Below, piece after piece: positions 11,057-24,744 of a stretch of 64,000 nucleotides of DNA. Numbering within the stretch: position 1 is the first letter of the stretch; every line of letters begins with the position of its first letter. Origin of the DNA: Hydnum rufescens UP504. Taxonomy: Eukaryota; Basidiomycota; Agaricomycetes; Cantharellales; Hydnaceae. Both the position numbers and the translations under genes were made by a program. The notes beneath the pieces are model-generated. The model worked only from the letters and a program-made list of their open reading frames with translations. It was not told the origin of the DNA and did no database searches. Location of the stretch: assembly GCA_014904985.1 (NCBI GenBank), contig MU128998.1, positions 153,900-217,899 of the forward strand, in the 5' to 3' direction.

Positions 11057-12069
11057 GAGATGACAGGAACTCAATCAATTCATCCAACCTCACAGCATTG
11101 AGGATGCTGACCCCCACGATGAAAACAAAAGCAAAAACCCTCGACAGCCACACGCATCTTCTCAGCCCACTCCTGACTGCAACACACTCTCTCTAGGAAG
11201 ACTTGACCCCGCATCTCCATGCCGTAAAAATTATGATTGTCTATCTATACCGAATCTCCTTGTTCCCGTGTGTAAAAATTGACGCCACAATCAAAAAGAC
11301 AACATACAAATCATCTTGTAGCGAGGGCCTCCTGAATAGTACTATGCAACTCTATCGAATGACTCAAGGCATTCTAGGGGCGGGTCCACGTAACAGGTAA
11401 TTGGGGGGTGTTCCGAGATATGCATTCAATTATTGGGGAAGTTGGGACCCTGGACGATACGATGATGATGATGTAATCAAATTTGAGTGCGTATCTGTGC
11501 GAAGAAGGCGTATGCCACACTATGGGTCTACTAGGGGGATGGTAGCTGTGGGGGAGTGTAGACATTTTTGGGTTGTGAGGATGCGGAAGGGACTGGAAAA
11601 AAGGGGGGTGTTCAGCTCTGGTGGTAGCTCCGACGGAGGGGAAGGTGGGGGGTGTCGGAAGTGAAGAAAAGAAAATAGAAGAAGAAGAGGGGGCATGTAA
11701 AGCTATACAAAGACATAGAAGTGTGGGCATAGTTAGAGAAAGAGGAAAAACTGCGGAAAAGAGACAGAAAGAGGAAACCGGAGGCCATAGGGAATACGGG
11801 GGAATGCAAGCAAGGGTGGGAGGGACGGCAGTGTGTGTGTGGTGCAAGGGGTGGGTGTTAGCAACCCCCCTGAACAATATGCGGTGGCTGTCTAGAATGG
11901 TCAGCATGGCAAATGTAACTAACATCGAAGACGAACCATCTCCGCAACATCATTTACCACTGCCGTGGTGATATTTATCCTCGTAGCCTGGAACCTCGCT
12001 TCCTAGAAAAACGGACAAGTTCCGATCACTGTCAGTCAGCATGACCTCATCACCCTGACATTACAACAG

Positions 12070-14097
12070 TCACAATATATGCACTAAGACATACATTTCG
12101 ATGATCCCCCGCATTCTGTCCCATTCTCTTTTTGATTGAGCCGATAAGTTCAAGGGGGGTTGGTGTAGCAAGCCTCGCCCGGAGTCTCGTTCGCATGTGT
12201 AGACTCCAAGGTCAAATATAAAATTAAGTGGTCTAGCATCGCATGTATAACAAGGCACACTATAGGGACGTACTTGGCAAGCATGGTGATGCAATAGCAC
12301 ATGCCCAGCAGCTAGAACAGAATCAAGGAATTAGTCTTGTGTAGACATATACTACTCATTCACGAGATCGAAAAATCGAGTGACCTACCATGGCGAGAGT
12401 AAGATCAGGAACATGGAACCCGTGCGTAACAAACTGTCCCCATAATTAGTTCAGCACCGGCATTACCATACTGAAAAACGAAACGAAATTGCTGAAACGC
12501 ACCACGGCAAGAAGGGAACATGCGAGAACACTAGTGATCAACCCTGTACTGATGCTGTACAATACCATACGGTTGATTACCGAATCAGTCCTGTGCCACG
12601 GAACGACACATAAAATTGTCAATCAGAGAAAGGGACTCAATTAGTGCATGAGTGTAATATCGCAAAATGTATCAGGGTACGCACTTCTGGAACCCGGTCC
12701 GCCGATGTCGCAATAAGAGAGACATGCATGTTGCAATCACAATATCTGCGGTTGCCTGAAAAGGACATAATCAGACAATTCCATGTATCAGCGAAGGCAA
12801 GTGTGTGTGAGTTAGAAACAAGGGCAGATAGATTCTGGCCAAGACACACTTGCATAGCATGCCATGACACAATAAGCCATGTACACTCCTTGACTATCAC
12901 TTTAAAGTCTCCATTCACGTACCTACAGCAGTGAGAGACACAGCCAAATCAGGCCAAACAGTTGTTAGCTGTGGCCCCGCCGAAAAGATACGAGGATACG
13001 TACGCTTTAACAATGAATGCTGTAGTATGCCAAAACATTGATTTGATCGGAAGACAATAAGTCACGGCCCATCGGACATATGGAGATGGGTACTAACCGG
13101 TACCGAATCCTAGGGCGGGAGGGATAAGACGGAAGTGCATCGGAAAGCGATCGTAATCAGGCAAGACTAACCGAACTGAAGAAGTACAAGGGCTTGCTAC
13201 AAAGTCGTAGTGCATGACTGTTAGATTGATCTATTTTGACATCAAACCCATCACCCACCACAAGCACTCCAATATAGATATTGGCGCTCACTATGGAAAT
13301 CAAGGGGAAATACGAATGCAATACTTCTCCAATGAGGATATGTAGCAAGACCTACGAGAATAGACGCGATACGCAAAGAATGTTTGGACAGTGAGTGATG
13401 AGCAGACCTTGAAGTAGATAGGGCCAAAGCCAAGATGAGGGCATCCACATGAAGAACCGACTCAGTACTCACGTTGTTGATTAGACGCATTGCAGATTCC
13501 CTATAAATATAATTTCATGGACAGAGGGAGTTGGTAGGGAAAGGAACGGTGAACGGTCATGATACACCCGATACGCACCACGTCCCGTGGTCCAGAACCG
13601 AAGGATTATTGTAATTTGCGACAGACCACCGATACACACTCTGGGTACAGCATGCACTGTATAACATACATGGTGTCGGCCAATGGCCAGCCTCCACATT
13701 ATTTCCCGGAAACAATTGAAGAGCACCAAAAAGGGGACACTAACAGTTGAAAAGCTTGCAACACCCTTTACAATGGAAAATGAGGAATATGGCTCGAAAT
13801 ATACGTGTGTGCAATGCTCACCATAAAAGGCCCACCTTAGAAAGGGATAGATAGTGGGCGATGAACGCACATTTCAAGGAAATATGGGGAGAAGTACCGC
13901 CAGTTTCAACGGCCTTGCGTCATTTGGGAACGCATTATAATAGGTAGAGGTCTGAACAGTGAGGACACCGAAGCATCTACAAAGTATATTAGGCCAGCGC
14001 TGTCGTGCCCATGCTTAAGGCTGGAGGAGACTAACAAAGCAGTGAGGGGGATGCCAACGATCGAGCCAGCTAAGATGTTAACTTCGCTGGCAGCCAT
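12070..14097 (-). pseudogene. DUF6534-type membrane protein, copy A
   Basis: DUF6534 proteins are seven-helix agaricomycete membrane proteins of unknown role. From about 14097 the minus strand reads SEVNILAGSIVGIPLTALLV, the first helix of the family. Further exons give TTGRGAYRVYHDRSPFLSLP and ILALALSTSRS-type helices. Around 12690-12760 the text corresponds to copy D's ADIVIATCMSLLLRRRRTGF, the signature of the domain. Copy A carries stops and indels relative to copy D, so it is scored as a pseudogene. Exon borders are only partly resolved. Confidence 0.55.
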
Positions 14098-14963
14098 AAT
14101 GAAGGGAAAAGAGGGCGTGGATTGGGGAAGGAAATGAAAGCGCAGATGAGCCAGACATCTGCTCGATTTATTAGAACCGAGCTAAATGAGCTATCAAGGC
14201 GAACAGTATAGAAGATCGGATGATTGATTCTTGGGCGGCTCCACAGATTGTGATAACTCCACGTTATTGCTATATCCGTACACCGTCCAGCATAGACCGA
14301 CGGAGGCGGAATTAATGAAGAAACAGTGATCCGGAACCCTTGTGTATACATTTGCTGTGCGGTTATGGCGGTGTGGCGCCGGCGAAATCCGCAGGGAAGG
14401 GCCGACATTCAGCTCCAAGTACGGTGCCTCTGCATGCACAATGACCATGGGGTAGAAAAGAGTGCTCGGATCCCATACTGCATTTCTTTGAGCAGGCGAC
14501 ACATAGATCCCGGTTCCTTCCCCAACGAAGAGTGATGAAATTCTTGTGTACATGGCGGTTAGACACTCTCGGTGGCTAGATCGGTCCAGCCACCCCGCCC
14601 CATTCCTCTCGGCGTATTATCAAGTTATAGTGGTTATCAGAGGCTCCACTGTCCACCACGGGTAAGATGCCTTTACGCCCACGTTCCTAACCACTGTGTT
14701 CGACGGATCAGCGGATGAGCTTTGCACAGGGTGTCTTCCAGTTTTATTAAAGCGGAAGACGGTTAGACTGAGGACCTTTTAATTTTCCAGACCGTCATCA
14801 ACGATTTGAGCTGGGAAATCGCGAGCTATTATTCACCAGGGCCTTGTGGAATTTGTAAGAACCAAAAATAGGGCAAAATACCCGATTGCGAACTGTGGAT
14901 TATTTTGGACTCGCACGAGGGGCCTTTACTTTAAATTTAACTAGAAGGGAACATTCTAATATA

Positions 14964-16283
14964 TCGGTAGCGGCGGCAAGCGCCAATCCCCGACTCTAAA
15001 GCCGTTGGGACGGTCCGGTGGGTGATGTGCCGGGATGTACCGACGTTTTAGGACAGAGGCTCCTTAATCCGTCCAAGATTTTCTTCGTAGCCGGGTTCAA
15101 GGCTTTAGGTTGGGTTTAACAATGTCAAAATTATTTCGGGCATAATAAGTGTATACATCAACACTGGCGGTGTCAACGGACTCATTCCATGCTGGATTCA
15201 AACCCATTCGATGATGCCATCACCTTTGGGACCCCCACTCCCATCCTCATTCTTCTGCGCCCATTGTGCCATGATGCCATCATTAATCTGTGCTTGAGAG
15301 ACAAACAGAGTGAACTGGTTCGTACAAGAGAGGTCCATTGGACCTATCTGCTTCTCATTCGGATTGATAAGGAGATCCTTGATCCGTGCATTTCGCTAGT
15401 GGGCACCTGGTCCTTGATGATCAGTCGCAAAATTGCAGTGTGGTGGGTGTTCTTTATGGAGATTTGTTGCCAGTAGGCCATAACATCCATCTTCTGCGAT
15501 CTGAACAACAGCCCCCTGTGACACTGGGGATCAATGACTTGGAAACGAAGTTACCATCCATAAAGACATTGCTCAGACCTGAAGAGAGTCTGAGATTACG
15601 AACAAAACATGAAGTTGCTGGTTTTTTTGATTCGATATTTTAAGTACACGGATGTCGCTTTTCTGGGAACAGTGACCCATTCAAATTCTGCCGCCAGAAG
15701 TCTACTCCAGTGGGTACAGCATGTGAGGCAAGAAGGCCATGCACATATCACAATAGACACCATGCCCACAAAGCCATGTAACCGTGGACCTTGACCTTGC
15801 TTACTTCGCGTCTTAGCAACAAACTACAATGTTGTAATCAAACGCACTTAAAGGGACAGTTGAGTAAAGTGGTCCCAACCAAGCTTGTGAACGATGAGAT
15901 AACGACCACAGCGGATTTTGTCGCCAATCAAAATGGGGCAGTAGCTCCCAAAGCTGCACTCCTTGGCACCTTCTTCCTTGTCGAGATTGACGACGCCCAA
16001 GTTAGACACACAGCCATGGACACCCAGCCATGGACACCCAGCCATGGACACCCAGCCATGGACACCCAGCCATGGACACCCAGCCATGGACACCCAGCCA
16101 TGGACACCCAGCCATGGACACACAGCCATGGACACACAGCCATGGACACACAGCCATGGACACACAGCCATGGACACACAGCCATGGACAGAATTGCCAA
16201 ATAAGGAGATTCTTCGAGTCACATGACGATGAAATTCCCACTAGAACCCTCTCTTACTTACGTAAGAGTCGGCGACTGTACTT
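14964..16283. other. Spacer between duplication copies A and B
   Basis: This 1.3-kb block is absent at the B-C junction, where unit end and unit start meet directly. Its right end (16281-16336) repeats the unit end (GGACTCGC...ACTAGAAGGGAGCATTC). Weak open frames at 15189-15794 on both strands show no recognisable domain. It contains the 14-bp minisatellite at 16006-16187. It may be an insertion or leftover duplicated sequence. Confidence 0.5.
16006..16187. repeat. 14-bp minisatellite, 13 units
   Basis: Exactly 13 head-to-tail units of ACAC(C/A)CAGCCATGG fill 182 bp. Unit 1 and units 9-13 read ACACAC; units 2-8 read ACACCC. There are no other differences. Each unit ends in CCATGG. Because 14 is not a multiple of 3, the array cycles through all three frames and stays open on both strands, giving apparent proteins with a 14-residue period (DTQPWTPSHGHPAM). 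These are most likely not real proteins. Confidence 0.95.
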
Positions 16284-17040
16284 TGGACTCGCGGTACTGT
16301 AAATTTGACTAGAAGGGAGCATTCTGATATAACCTTGTCCACAAATCACTCAAATTGCTTACCCCTAAATTGGCCGCCTGAAACAAATGCTGCCCATCCT
16401 CGCATTCTCTCCCTAGGGTCAGCATTCATACGCGCCGCAGATAGCGATTCTGTGGCTCCATCTCCCCATTCCTCTTGACAGCATCTGAAGCGCCGTCTGC
16501 TTTACTGAAGTGCACATAATTTCGAACCATTTCGTAATGGCAGGAGTCGACTGTGGTTGGCCTATTTCGTATAACATGGCACGTCGGGCTATTTTCAGGT
16601 AATGACTGGACACCTAGGGCTCGGGATTTACTGTAGGTTGGTTCGACCCGGTCGAACATGTGCCTCGAGATCCAGGTGCCGGGCGTTCAATCGACCCCCT
16701 TTACTTGCGTTAACCTAGGGTCTTGAGAGATGCAGTCAAGAGAGGGTTATAACTTGAAGGGCCCCTTGGACTCTGCAAAATTGGAGATCGCTTCCGGTCA
16801 TCGTCTCGTCGTGTGGGACATTGGGTAGGAGGGGTGACTCTGGGTCTTCTGTCCCACCGCCGCCCTCATGTACTAAGACTGGGGAAGTAATTGCTCTCAC
16901 ACAGCCACCCCAGTGCAGACAAAGTGTCTGGTCGGCGAGCAAATGGGTAGACAACTACTGCAATTAGCACACAATGGAAACACCAATAAACGAAGGCGAC
17001 AAAGGAAGGGCGCAATATCTTGTATATATTCAAACTACCC

Positions 17041-18217
17041 GTGTATCGCGTCGTCACTAATCAGCAGACCCACCTCAGGCATGCGCAATACATGTTTGAT
17101 AAACAGAAGGATCAGGGACGTCCAAACAGTGTTCCATCCAATGACGAAACAAGCACCAGTAAGTTGCCTGTATAGTCGTCAATACAAATATCCGTAAGCA
17201 GAGCGAAAGATGGAACGATGAACGCGATGAATACACACCATCCGATCTGTTTGTCGTTCCCATCTATACCTCCACCGGGATTACTTATATTAAACGCAGC
17301 ATCACACTCCGAAGTCGAGGCGCCTACCAAGAAATCACCACAAACGCCAGCAACCAAATGGATGTGGAAGACACCCAAGGTATCATCGACGTGGTGGAAA
17401 AGAGAGAGCTTCTTTCCCGCGATATTCATCGGAATCCAAGGGAGCGATCCAGAAACAATGCTGATAACCATCGCACCCCAACCAACAACTACACCAGCAG
17501 CGGGGGTAATGGCGACGAGGCCAGTGATCATACCATTGACTCCGCCAAGGACGGAAGATTTCTTGTAGTAGATTGTGTCCCACATAATCCAGACCAAAGC
17601 TGACGTGGCGGTAGCGATGTTGGTGTTGAGGACGGCGGCACCGGCATCAGTGCTAACAGCGCAAGGATCCCCACCATTAAATCCGTTCCAACCATTCCAG
17701 AGGACACCGGCACCAACTACCACGAGGGGGATAATGTGAGGTTTGTGTTTTAGACGATCTTTGGACAAACGCGATCCGATCCAATACGTCCCTATGAATC
17801 CAGCAGTACCCGACGAAACATGAATCACATATCCACCCGAATAATCGATCACATAAGTGTATTTCGATATAATATCTTCAAGAACCAAAAATGACGCACT
17901 ACAGCACGTCGAGACTGCCCCCGGTGCGAGGTCGTCCAAACCTGCAGACCTGGTCTTCAATATAGTATGGGAACGCAAATCACTTCCCTCGGTAATTCTT
18001 ACTAACTTGTCGCAGGGCGCATGACCGTGGCGTTCAAGGCTGCGATTTCAAAAAGAATGACGAATAGGGCATTTAAGCACCAGTCACTCGGACATCGAGT
18101 CGTAGAAGTATCTGTTAATGCATTAGAATCCAATGATTTCAATGATTCTTGTGGATTGTTGGGGTGAAGCACATCAGAAGACAACACACCCAGGGCTTGC
18201 ACAAGGATCGGGGCCAC
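17041..18217 (-). pseudogene. Ammonium transporter (AMT/MEP family), copy B
   Basis: This copy has the longest open stretch, 288 codons (17112-17978), including intron sequence read through. It shows YVIHVSSGTAGFIGTYWIGS, GAGVLWNGWNGFNGGDP, AVLNTNIATATSALVWIMWD, GMITGLVAITPAAGVVVGWG and HHVDDTLGVFHIHLVAGV, the central AMT helices including the conserved VDDTLGVFHxH. The next exon begins [20 protein letters not shown] and ends MPEVGLLISDDAIHG near 17041. The final exon present in A and C is deleted here, and four residues before the SEV/PEV motif are missing. N-terminal helices are not recognisable. It is probably non-functional. Confidence 0.8.
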
Positions 18218-20301
18218 ACACTAAAGTTTTTCGCCCTCACGGGAGTCACGCCTTATAGCTGGGAACGCACACATTCAGACGCACCTCGTCACTATTTCCA
18301 GAACCATTATTGGAAACTCCCTGCTGTTGTTTCCTCCAGACGTAGGCGGAATAATCGCCCGGTGACCAAGTGAACGTGCACAACAGAAAAATACGTATGG
18401 AGGGGAGAAAACCAAGAGCGTCGCGTTGCAACGAATGGGAAAGTCTCCCCCCCCCCCAAGGTCCATTCCATGGCCGTATAAGGACTTGGTCACCCCACGA
18501 AACATCGCGTTCCGAGCAGAAGCACAAGACGTTCGTCCCTGGCTCCCCTTTCTGCACAGAGACGAAACAATCAAGAGGGAAACTCATAGATGGCGGACAC
18601 TGAACCAATGGGTCCCAGCACGTGAGGCCGAAGATATCGGCCCCTGCGGTGAAAGCAAAAGCAAAAAACGTAGGACGCACTATGAACCCCAATCAGTCAC
18701 GTGGTCCAAACGCGATGGACTCCAACACCGTTGACCACGCATTTCCATGGCGTCAAAATTGCGAGGACAGCTATTTAATTTAAGTATACGAATCTCATTC
18801 TTTCTGTTAAAGAATGACGCCGGTCACCAACCGTGCAACCCCTCTCCCTTCGACATATTGGCAATTTGCTGCTACGAATTGTATGCGCCGCTTTGTGAGG
18901 CTGTGAGTTTCGGTGCTCCAAACATTTCATTACGTTACATTTTCAGCAGTCAACCAGCTTTGGGTATGAGCTTCCGGGGAAGTACTGCCACTACAGTCTG
19001 AGAATCGAGGTGGATCGGAAAGGAATGAGAGGGTCACGAGATAGGGAAATCCGGCGACATAAACAATGGCTCTGAGAACAACCCCATTGGCCTCGACAAC
19101 CCCTTCCATCGGCAGGTGCTGGCCATGTTGTTGTCACTCCGCCATTGCAGGTTCGGCGGCGAAGTATGCGGGCGGGGTTTCAGCGTAAAGCAGACTGGAA
19201 TCATTGCCGAAGTATCTAGGCGGGGATGCAGGGGGACGGATGGGAGCAAACGGATATGGAGAACGGCAACTACCGAAAGAAGCGCCGAAAAGGTTTTCGA
19301 AACTTTTGTGATCCCGTCATTGCCACGGTCACTGAGGTCGATTGGGTCGACTACCAATATTGGTTCCCACTCATCGGTGTCGCACAGGTGGCGCATTTCT
19401 TGTGGGCTGTATTTAGATTCGTGAGCGGTCTACCTCAGCTTGTCATCTTTGGGGATCCCTTTAGGCTGATAGATACTGTATTGATTATCCCCTTGATCCT
19501 TGGAACACGATAGAATGCATTTGGCGCTCAGGTGTTTTGCGTGTGTGGGGTGTGCTGCTTTCCTGGGGATGCTCAGGTTACGTCCCACGGTTGGGGACCT
19601 GTAAAGCCTGCGCCAGTGCTCTGACGAGAGCTGAAACAAGTCTGGCTCTTGTTTCTACATTCCTCTATTGAGTCATGTTCTAATTTCTAATATGGGAGCC
19701 CTTCAGCAGGTGTCACGTACTTTTGTAGTTGCGTTTGGGCAACTCGATGCACCTTTCTTTGAGTGTCTGCTCACCCCCGCACAACTTGGATAACTACAGA
19801 ATAGCTATATCGATTGACCAGCGTTCGATATGAGAGAGAGTACGATATGGCCACATTTGTGCCTCCCCACAGTGACAATTTACTCTAGATAAAATGCGGA
19901 CTAGGCTCAGCATTCACAGAAAGAATAACCACATACAGTAATCTGCCCACATCCACTTGGAGTCGAGAGGCAAAAACACAGACCTGGAGCAGATATCAAT
20001 CACGTGGACCTTCCCTTGAACAGCTTACCCCCATTCCTCGCCTCTCGCTTCCATATCGCCAGAATTTCAGCCTTCCCAAACATCTCGTTGCTTCTCTCCG
20101 TCCGGATCATGGTGCCGCCATCCTGCTAGAAGACGTGTTGCTCAGAGCCCGTATTGACAGCATTTCTGCTCTCGTTTATAGGTCATGTAGTCACAATAAT
20201 TACTTGGCAACCGAGGAAACGTTTTCGCCTACCACCCTTGACAGTTAAGATGGCCGAAGTAATCTCCCATTAGCTCTGCTCATATATCCTCGGGGAGGTT
20301 C

Positions 20302-20754
20302 TTGGCGAGCGAAAGGGACCGAGCAGTACGTGCCATTAAAAGCCTGCAGTTTTATATTCTTTGTGAAGAACGACCCCTTGCTAAGACTGTGTCAGGGGGG
20401 TCAACCACGTACGTATCCATCCACGAGGTACGGCGCGGCGTAGCAGAAAAAAAAATACATATTGAGCATGAAAAACCAAGAGCGTTGCGGTTTGACAGAC
20501 TGGAGTCCCCCCCTCAAAGCCCATCCATAATCCTAATCCGAGGTCACCACATCAGACGATCCTCGTCCCCTACACTCTTTGCTGTGCTGAGGCCAAGCAA
20601 CCAAACCGGAGACTCGAGAGATGACTGGAACTCAATCAATTCATCCAACCTCCCAGCATCGAGGATGCTCACCCACATGATGAAAACAAAACCGAAAACC
20701 TCGACAGCCACATGCAACATCTCAGCCCACTCCCGACTGCAACACACTCTCTAG
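20302..20754 (+). CDS. Conserved small ORF of unknown function, copy B
   Basis: This 150-codon frame matches copy A for its first 100 residues (MASERDRAVRAIKSLQFYIL onward) and continues further because a stop in A is absent (RDDWNSINSSNLPASRML). No domain recognised. Its strand is opposite to the neighbouring transporter and DUF6534 genes. Confidence 0.35.
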   Translation: MASERDRAVRAIKSLQFYILCEERPLAKTVSGGSTTYVSIHEVRRGVAEKKIHIEHEKPRALRFDRLESPPQSPSIILIRGHHIRRSSSPTLFAVLRPSNQTGDSRDDWNSINSSNLPASRMLTHMMKTKPKTSTATCNISAHSRLQHTL

Positions 20755-21199
20755 GAAGACTTGACCCCGCATCTCCATGCCGTAAAAATTATGATTGTCT
20801 ATCTATACCGAATCTCCTTGTTCCCGTGTGTAAAAATTGACGCCACAATCGAAAGACAACATACAAGTCATCTTGTAGCGAAGACCTCCTGAATAATAGT
20901 ATGCGTGTATCTAATGACTCAAGGCATTCTAGGGGCGAGTCCACGAACAAGTAATTGGGGGGTGTTCCGAGATACGCATTCAATTATTGGGGAAGTCGGG
21001 ACCCCGGAAGATATGCGGCGGCTGTATAGAATGGTCAGGATGGAAAATGTAACTAACATCGAAGACGAACCATGTCCACAACATCATTTACCACCACCGT
21101 GGTGATATTTATCCTCGTAGCCTGGAACCTCGCTTCCTAGAAAAACGGACAAGTTCCGATCACTGTCAGTGAGCATCGCCTCCTCTCCCTGACATTATA

Positions 21200-23240
21200 A
21201 AGTCACGATATATGCACTAACACGTACATTTCGATGATCCCCTACATTCTGTCGCATTCTATTTTTGATTGAGCCGATTAGTTCAAGGGGGGTTGGTGTA
21301 GCAAGCCTCGTCCGCAGTCTCGTTCGCATGTGTAGACTGCAAGGTCAAATACAAAATTAAGTGGTCCAGCATCGCATGTAAAACGAAGCACACTATAGGG
21401 ACATACTTGGTAAGCATGGTGATGCAATAGCACACGCCCAGCAGCTAGAACAGAATCAAGGAATTAGTCTTGTGTAGACATATACTACTCATTCACGAGA
21501 TCGAAAAATCGAGTGACCTACCATGCCGAAAGTAACTTCAGGAACATGGAACCCGTGCGTAACAAACTGTCCCCATAATTAGTTCAGCACCGGCATTACC
21601 ATACTGAAAAACGAAACGAAATTGCTGAAACGCACCATCGCAAGAAGGGAACATGAGAGAACACTAGTGATCAACCCTGTACTGATGGTGTACAATACCA
21701 TACGGTTGATTACCGAATCAGTCCTGTGCCGCGGAACGACACATAAGATTATCAATCAGAGAAAAGGACTCATTTAGTGCATGAGTTTGATATCGCAAAA
21801 TGTATCAGGATACACACTTCTGGAACCCGGTCCGCCGATGCCGCAATAGGAGAGACATGCTGGCTGCAATCACGATATCTGCGGTTGCCTGAAAAGCACA
21901 TAACCAGACAATTCCATGTATCAGCGAAGGCAAGTGTGTGTGAGTTAGAAACAAGGGCAGATAGATTGTGGCCAAGACACACTTGAATAGCGAGCCATGA
22001 CACAACAAGCCATGTACACTCCTTGACTATCACTTTATATTCTGGATTCACGTGCCTACAGCAGTGAGAGACACAGCCAAATCAGACCAAAAAGTTGTTA
22101 GCTGTGGCCCCGCCGAAAAGATACGGGGATACGTACGCCTTAACGGTGTATGCTGTAGTATGCCAAAACATTAATTTGATCGGAAGACAATAAGTCACGG
22201 CCCATCGGACATACGGAGATGGGTACTAACCGGTACCGAATCCTAGAGCGGGAGGGATAAGACCGAAGTGCATCGGAAAGCGATCATAATCAGGCAAGAC
22301 TAACCGAACTGAATAAGTACAAGGGCTTGCTACAAAGTCGTAGTGCATGACTGTTAGGTTGATCTATTGTGACATCAAAGCCATAACCCACCACAAGCAC
22401 GCCAATATAGATATTGGCGCTCACTATGGAAATCAAGGGGAAATACGAATGTAATACTTCTCCAATGAGGATATGTAGCAAGACCTACGAGAATAGACGC
22501 GATACGCAAAGAATGTTTGGACAGTGAGTGATGAGCAGACCTTGAAGTAGATAGGGCCAAAGCCAAGATGAGGGCATCCACATGAAGAACCGACTCAGTA
22601 CTCACGTTGTTGATTAGAAGCATTGCCAGATTCCCTATAAATGTAATTTCATGGACAGAGGGAGTTGGTAGGGAAAGGAACGGTGAACGGTCGTGATACA
22701 CCCGATACGCACCACGTCCCCCAATCCAGAGCCGAAGGATTATTGTGATTTGCGACAGACCGCCGATACACACTCTGGGTACAGGATGCACTGTATAACA
22801 TATATGGTGTCGGCCAATGGCCAGCCTCCACATTATTTCCCGGAAACACTTGAAGAGCATCAAAAAGGGGACACCAACAGTTGAAAAGCTTGCAACACCC
22901 TTTACAATGGAAAATGAGGAATATGGCTCAAAAGATAAGTGTGTGCAATGCTCACCATAAAAGGCCCACCTGAGAAAGGGATAGATAATGGGCGATGAAC
23001 GCACATTTCAAGGAAATATGGGGAGAAGTACCGCCAGTTTCAACGGCCTTGCGTCATTTGGGAACGCATTATAATAGGTAGAGGCCTGCACAGTGAGGAC
23101 ACCGAGGCATCTACAGAGTACATTAGGCCAGCGCTGTCGTGCCTATGCTTAAGGCTGGAGGAGACTAACAAAGCGGTGAGGAGGATGCCAAGGAACAAGC
23201 CAGCTAAGATGTTGACTTGGCTGACATCCATTATCGCCAT
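21200..23240 (-). pseudogene. DUF6534-type membrane protein, copy B
   Basis: From an ATG near 23240 the minus strand reads MDVSQVNILAGLFLGILLTA, then exons with YTVHPVPRVCIGGLSQITII, STSRSAHHSLSKHSLRIASI and, around 21830-21900, ADIVIAASMSLLLRHRRTGF, the C-terminal signature of the family. The middle part is open over about 209 codons (22375-23004), including intron sequence. Overall order equals copy D, where splice sites are clearer. Scattered changes suggest a decaying copy, although it is better preserved than A. Confidence 0.55.
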
Positions 23241-24744
23241 AATGAAAGGAAAAGAGGGCGTGGATTGGGGGAGGAAATGGAAGCTCAGATGTGCTACACA
23301 GTAGCCCACGTTATTAGAATCAAGCTAAATGAACTATCAAGGCAAACAGTATAGGAGATCGTATGATTGATTCGTGGGCGGCTCCACAGATTGTGATAAC
23401 TCCATGTTATCACTACATCCGTACACCGTCCAGCATAGACCGACGGAGGCGGAATCAATGAGGAAACAGTGATCCGGAACCCTTGTGTATACATTTGCTG
23501 TGCGGTTATGGCGGTGTGGCGCCGGCAAAATCCGCAGGGAAGGGCCGACATTCAGCTCCAAGTACGGTGCCTCCGCATGCACAATGACCACGGGGTAGAA
23601 AAGAGTGCTCGGATATACTGCATTTCTTTGAGCAGGCGACAGATAGATCCCGGTTCCTTCCCCAACGAAGAGTGATGAAATTCTTGTGTACACGGCGGTT
23701 AGACACTCTTGGTGGCTAGATCGGTCCAGCCACCCCGCCCCATTCCTCTCGGCGTATTATCAAGTTATAGCGGTTATCAGAGGCTCCACTGTCCACCACG
23801 GGTAAGATGCCTTTACGCCCATCCTAACCACTGTATTCGACGGATCAGAGCATGAGCTTTGCACAGGGTGCCTTCCAGTTTTATTAAAGCGGAAGACGGT
23901 TAGCTGTTACAAGAGGACGTTTTTAATTTTCCAGACCGTCATCAACGATTTGAGCTGGGAAATCGTGAGCTATTATTCACCAGGGCTTTGTGGAATTTGT
24001 AAGAACCAAAAATAGGGCAAAATACCCGATTGCGAACTGTGGATTATTTTGGACTCGCACGAGGGGCCTTTACTTTAAATTTAACTAGAAGGGGACATCC
24101 TAATATAACCTTGTCCACAAATCACTGAAATTGTTTACCCCTAAATTGGCCATCTGAAAGAAATAAACAAATGCCACCCATCGTTACATTCTCTCCCCAG
24201 GGTCACCATTCATACGCGCCGCAGAGAGCGATTCTGCGGCTCCATCTCCCGATCCCTCTTGACAGTATCTGAAGTGCAAAGAATTTCGAACCATTTCGTA
24301 ATGGCATGAGTCGACTGTGGTTGGTCTATTTCGTATAACATAGCACGTCGGGCTATTTTCAGGTAATGCCTGGACTCGTAGGGCTCGGCATTTACTGTAG
24401 GTTGGTTCGACCGGGTCGAAGTTGTGCCTCGACCCACCTTTACTTCCGTTAACCTAGGGTCTTGAGAGATCCAGTAAAGAGAGCGTCATCAAGGACCCCC
24501 TCTTGCACTGAGATTGGGGAAGAAATTGCTCTCACCCGACCACCCCAGTGGAGACGAAGTGTTTGGCCGATGAGCGAATGGGTAGACTCACTAGCCCCTC
24601 GACCCCTGAAATTAGCACACACAATGAAAACACCAATAAACGAACGCGTGCATCAAAGCCAGGGCGCAATATCTTGCATACGTTAAAATTGCATTGATAA
24701 AGCAAAAAGAAATTTCTATGAGACATAGCCCGACACACAAATAT

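Larger units (their letters stand above)
7115..14963. repeat. Segmental duplication, copy A (about 7.8 kb)
   Basis: The whole stretch is paralleled at 16284-24108 and, in part, at 24109-27060 and (inverted) 27085-31530. In order it holds a minus-strand ammonium-transporter pseudogene, unrecognised middle ORFs on both strands and a minus-strand DUF6534 pseudogene. The left end starts CAATCACTCAAATTG. Copies B and C have the longer form ACCTTGTCCACAAATCACT, so the retroelement has probably clipped copy A. The right end reads ACTAGAAGGGAACATTC. Differences between copies are scattered substitutions and indels of 1 to about 250 bp. Confidence 0.85.
16284..24108. repeat. Segmental duplication, copy B (about 7.8 kb)
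   Basis: Direct copy of 7115-14963 with the same gene order. Compared with A and C it has lost about 245 bp carrying the last transporter exon, and 12 bp in the preceding exon. Its right end (ACTAGAAGGGGACATCC) runs straight into the start of copy C at ACCTTGTCCACAAATCACT, a true head-to-tail tandem junction. Confidence 0.85.

Noticed and set aside
15791..16302. Several overlapping open frames rich in DTQPWTPSHGHPAM or the antisense equivalent
   Set aside because: They are products of the 14-bp minisatellite, which has no stop in several frames on both strands. No coding signal exists outside the array.
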